From Solwaraspora sp. WMMD792 (lineage in GTDB: Bacteria > Actinomycetota > Actinomycetes > Mycobacteriales > Micromonosporaceae), in the NCBI RefSeq assembly GCF_029626105.1, contig NZ_JARUBH010000009.1:3782001-3846000 (forward strand): DNA of 64,000 nt, written 5' to 3'. Below, piece after piece: positions 62,169 through 64,000 of this stretch. The first letter of the stretch is position 1, and every line of letters starts with the position of its first letter. The translations under genes and the position numbers were made by a program. A model generated the notes under the pieces. That model did no database searches. It had not been told where the DNA came from and saw nothing but the letters and a program-made list of their open reading frames with translations.

Positions 62169-62612
62169 TCAGCCGCGCGACTGGAGGAGGAAAACCGGGT
62201 GGCAGTCCGCTTCGGCGAGGAACCCGGACGGACCGTCGCCGGGGGTGGCGTCGAAGGCCTGCCGGACGAACGGGATGAACCCGAACGCGCGGCGGTAGCG
62301 ATACAGAACGTCCAGCTTGGTTTCGCCGTCGACCTCGACGATGCCGACAGTGCGGAACCGGTGTCCGCGACCGAGTTCGGCGCGGCCGTTGGCGCGGATG
62401 TTGCGCACCCACTGTGTGACACCGAACGGTGAGACGAGCCAGTCGAGGTCGGCGTGCCGCAGCGTGACGACCGGCACGGTACGCGGCAGGCCGCTGCGCC
62501 GGCCCTGGGTACGCAGCAGGGTCAGCGGCCCCATCGGCACCCCCCAGCTGAGCAACCGGTACGGGATACGGCTGACCCGCTCCACCCCGGCGGGCAGGGC
62601 AGCGGCGTTCAC
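62169..62612 (-). CDS. F420-type nitroreductase-family (deazaflavin-dependent) oxidoreductase
   Basis: 147 aa, the usual size of Ddn-like proteins. Recognisable blocks are PMGPLTLLRTQGRRSGLPRTVPV, DLDWLVSPFGVTQWVRNIRANGRAEL and RFRTVGIVEVDGE. Such proteins bind F420 (or another flavin) and reduce quinones or other acceptors. GTG 62612 overlaps the SDR stop (GTGA), so the two are co-translated and may share a substrate. Confidence 0.85.
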   Translation of the reverse strand: MNAAALPAGVERVSRIPYRLLSWGVPMGPLTLLRTQGRRSGLPRTVPVVTLRHADLDWLVSPFGVTQWVRNIRANGRAELGRGHRFRTVGIVEVDGETKLDVLYRYRRAFGFIPFVRQAFDATPGDGPSGFLAEADCHPVFLLQSRG

Positions 62613-63433
62613 GACGGGGCCACCGTGGTGGTGGCTTCCCGTTCGGCGAGGCGGCGGGCGGCCTGGCCGAGCATCCGGCCGTTGAGGCGGATCGACCGGG
62701 TCCGGGGCAGCAGCCGGGTCATGATCCGCATCGACCGACCCGGGATGTGGGTGGGCCGACCGCGCAGGAACGCGGCCACGCTCTCGCGTACGGCGGTCTG
62801 GACCGGCTGGGGTCGGATCGGCATCGCCGCACGGTCGATGCCGTAGGCGTCGATGATCGGGGTGTCGACGTTGCCCGGCAACAGCACGGTGACGTCGACG
62901 CCGCCGGCGGCGAGCTCGTGGTGCAGGGCCTCGCCGAGGTTGAGCACGTAGGCCTTGGCCGCGCTCTCGTGGGCCATGTTCGGCAGCCCGTGCACCGCGC
63001 CCAGTGCCGACACGAGGATGATGCCGCCCCGGCCACGGGTGACGAACCGCCGCCCGAAGGCGTGGGCCAGATCCAGGTGCGTGGTGGCGTTGATGGTGAA
63101 CCGGCGGTGCAGGTCGGCGAGGTCCTGGTCGAGGAGCGGGCCGGGGCGGCCGGTGCCGGCGTTGGAGACCAGCAGGCCGACGTCGAGATCCGCGGTCGCG
63201 TCGACGAGCTCGGCGGCGGCCTCGGTCCTGCCGAAGTCGACGGTGACCACCCGGCAACTGATGCCGTGGGCACGGGTCAGCGCGGTGGCGAGGGTTTCGA
63301 GCCGGTCGGTGGATCGGGCCGCCAGGACAAGGTGCAGCCCGGCAGCGGCGAGGTACTCGGCGAACGCCTCACCGATGCCGGACGAGGCACCGGTGATCAG
63401 CGCCCACGGACCGTAGGATCTGATTTCAACCAT
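62609..63433 (-). CDS. short-chain dehydrogenase/reductase family protein lacking the catalytic Tyr
   Basis: 274 aa. The cofactor motif is ALITGASSGIGEAFA (11-25), followed by LVLAARSTDRL, then LLVSNAGTG and the Ser in IILVSALGA. At the YxxxK site the sequence is MAHESAAKAYV: the Lys is present but the Tyr is replaced by Glu, so classical SDR chemistry is unlikely without an alternative acid. LNLGEALHHELA follows as in the family. ATG 63433. Coupled to the F420-type oxidoreductase and divergent from a TetR gene, with only 56 bp between the starts. Confidence 0.85.
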   Translation of the reverse strand: MVEIRSYGPWALITGASSGIGEAFAEYLAAAGLHLVLAARSTDRLETLATALTRAHGISCRVVTVDFGRTEAAAELVDATADLDVGLLVSNAGTGRPGPLLDQDLADLHRRFTINATTHLDLAHAFGRRFVTRGRGGIILVSALGAVHGLPNMAHESAAKAYVLNLGEALHHELAAGGVDVTVLLPGNVDTPIIDAYGIDRAAMPIRPQPVQTAVRESVAAFLRGRPTHIPGRSMRIMTRLLPRTRSIRLNGRMLGQAARRLAEREATTTVAPS

Positions 63434-63439
63434 GATTTA

Positions 63440-63461
63440 GACTGTAATCTGGATTCTGGTC
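63440..63461. promoter_or_regulatory. possible TetR operator between SDR and TetR genes
   Basis: An AT-rich imperfect inverted repeat (GAC...AAT-CTGG-ATT...GTC) fills the centre of the 56-bp divergent gap. The position is right for an autoregulatory operator, but the symmetry is modest. Confidence 0.35.
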
Positions 63462-63489
63462 CAGGGCAAGCCGGATAGGCTGTATCGAC

Positions 63490-64000
63490 GTGAAGACCCC
63501 TCCGGCTGACCTCGCGCGACGCCTGCTCGACGTCAGCGAGCAGGTGCTCCACGGCGACCCTGCGCCCCGTCTGGAAGACATCGCCGGCATGGTCGGGGCA
63601 TCGCGAGCGACGTTGTACTACTACTTCGCCGGCCGTGACGACCTGCTCACGTACCTCCTGACCGCGCACGCCCACGACGGAGCCCAGGCGGTGCAGGCCT
63701 CGATAGACCCCACCGACCCACCCGAGCGGCGACTACGGGCGATGGTGACGGCTCTCGCCACCTACTTGTCGCAGCACCCCGGGATCTGCGCCGGCCTGCT
63801 CAGCGCCCTCGGTTCCACCGGCCGGATGACCGACGTCATGGCCGCCAACGACAGATGGATCGCCGGCCCGCTCCGGGAACTCCTCGCCGAAACAAAGACC
63901 GACACCGACGGCGCAGTCACCGTCGCAGACATCGCCAACGCCATCCTCGGCGCGTTGCTGCTCGCCGTGCTCGGCCGGTCCGTCGCCGGAGCCGACCCCA
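63490..64000 (+). CDS. TetR family regulator, 3' end cut by window edge
   Basis: The visible 170 residues start GTG-AAG (MKTPPADLARRLLDVSEQ). The helix-turn-helix is LEDIAGMVGASRATLYYYFAGRDDLLTYLL. The ligand domain is visible to ...LGRSVAGAD. It is divergent from the SDR/F420 operon and likely controls it. The frame is open to the last base, so the C terminus lies outside. Confidence 0.85.
   Translation, partial: MKTPPADLARRLLDVSEQVLHGDPAPRLEDIAGMVGASRATLYYYFAGRDDLLTYLLTAHAHDGAQAVQASIDPTDPPERRLRAMVTALATYLSQHPGICAGLLSALGSTGRMTDVMAANDRWIAGPLRELLAETKTDTDGAVTVADIANAILGALLLAVLGRSVAGADP

Overview
The window looks like a chromosomal segment of a filamentous actinobacterium, most probably a member of the Micromonosporaceae (Micromonospora-like). 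The support is a very high G+C content with strong third-position GC bias, many GTG/TTG starts behind GGAGG-type ribosome sites, an actinobacterial c-di-AMP riboswitch, secreted polysaccharide hydrolases with Pro/Ser/Thr linkers, and an FxsB-type peptide-maturation locus. This placement is an inference; no rRNA is present. No transposase, phage gene, CRISPR array or origin was seen.

Layout. 0-4 kb: an alpha/beta hydrolase cut by the left edge, a HelR/HelD-type RNA polymerase recycling ATPase, and a cation-diffusion-facilitator exporter. 4-18 kb: secreted and cell-surface functions. These are a c-di-AMP-riboswitch-controlled coiled-coil wall hydrolase, a GH81 beta-1,3-glucanase behind two LacI-type operators, a GH74 xyloglucanase with CBM2, a small Ser/Thr kinase, a STAS protein, a trypsin-like protease and several secreted or membrane hypotheticals. 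18-27 kb: housekeeping and accessory enzymes, including a prolyl oligopeptidase, an Mrr-like protein with a degenerate nuclease motif, an alditol oxidase, D-lactate dehydrogenase, a chloroperoxidase-type hydrolase and an AAC(3)-type acetyltransferase.

27-42.5 kb is the most interesting part: an FxSxx/FxsB-type cyclophane RiPP locus. A 65-residue precursor ends in FNNYI, so it is an FxN variant of the canonical FxSxx tail. It overlaps a radical SAM/SPASM maturase, which in turn overlaps (GTGA) a free-standing HExxH peptide beta-hydroxylase. On one side lie a TIR-like FxsC and a 1314-aa FxsT; on the other a second, 1303-aa FxsT. Both FxsT proteins combine a ParA-like ATPase, a degenerate TIR-like domain, an NB-ARC NTPase and TPR repeats, an NLR-like architecture. 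Next to them is a coupled pair (GTGA overlap) made of a membrane TrkA-N/RyR protein and a SLOG-like nucleotide-binding protein. Together the region reads as a modified-peptide signal plus nucleotide-sensing, possibly conflict-related module; the function is inferred.

42.5-53 kb: tRNA-Met(CAU), a MmyB-type regulator divergent from an aldehyde-reductase-like enzyme, a TetR/NmrA divergent pair with two matching operators, a secreted cutinase closely resembling actinobacterial PET hydrolases, a second TetR divergent from a bile acid:sodium symporter-family transporter, an FAD oxidoreductase whose ribosome site overlaps the 3' end of tRNA-Asn, and a sugar isomerase-like protein. 53-60 kb: two divergent, tightly overlapping operons with four sulfotransferases, one GT4 glycosyltransferase and one lipoprotein glycosidase, suggesting a sulfated surface or secreted glycan. 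60-64 kb: a DUF559 protein, an XRE-type regulator, an SDR plus F420-type oxidoreductase operon, and a TetR gene cut by the right edge. Perfect GC-rich hairpins of 14-21 bp sit between most converging genes.
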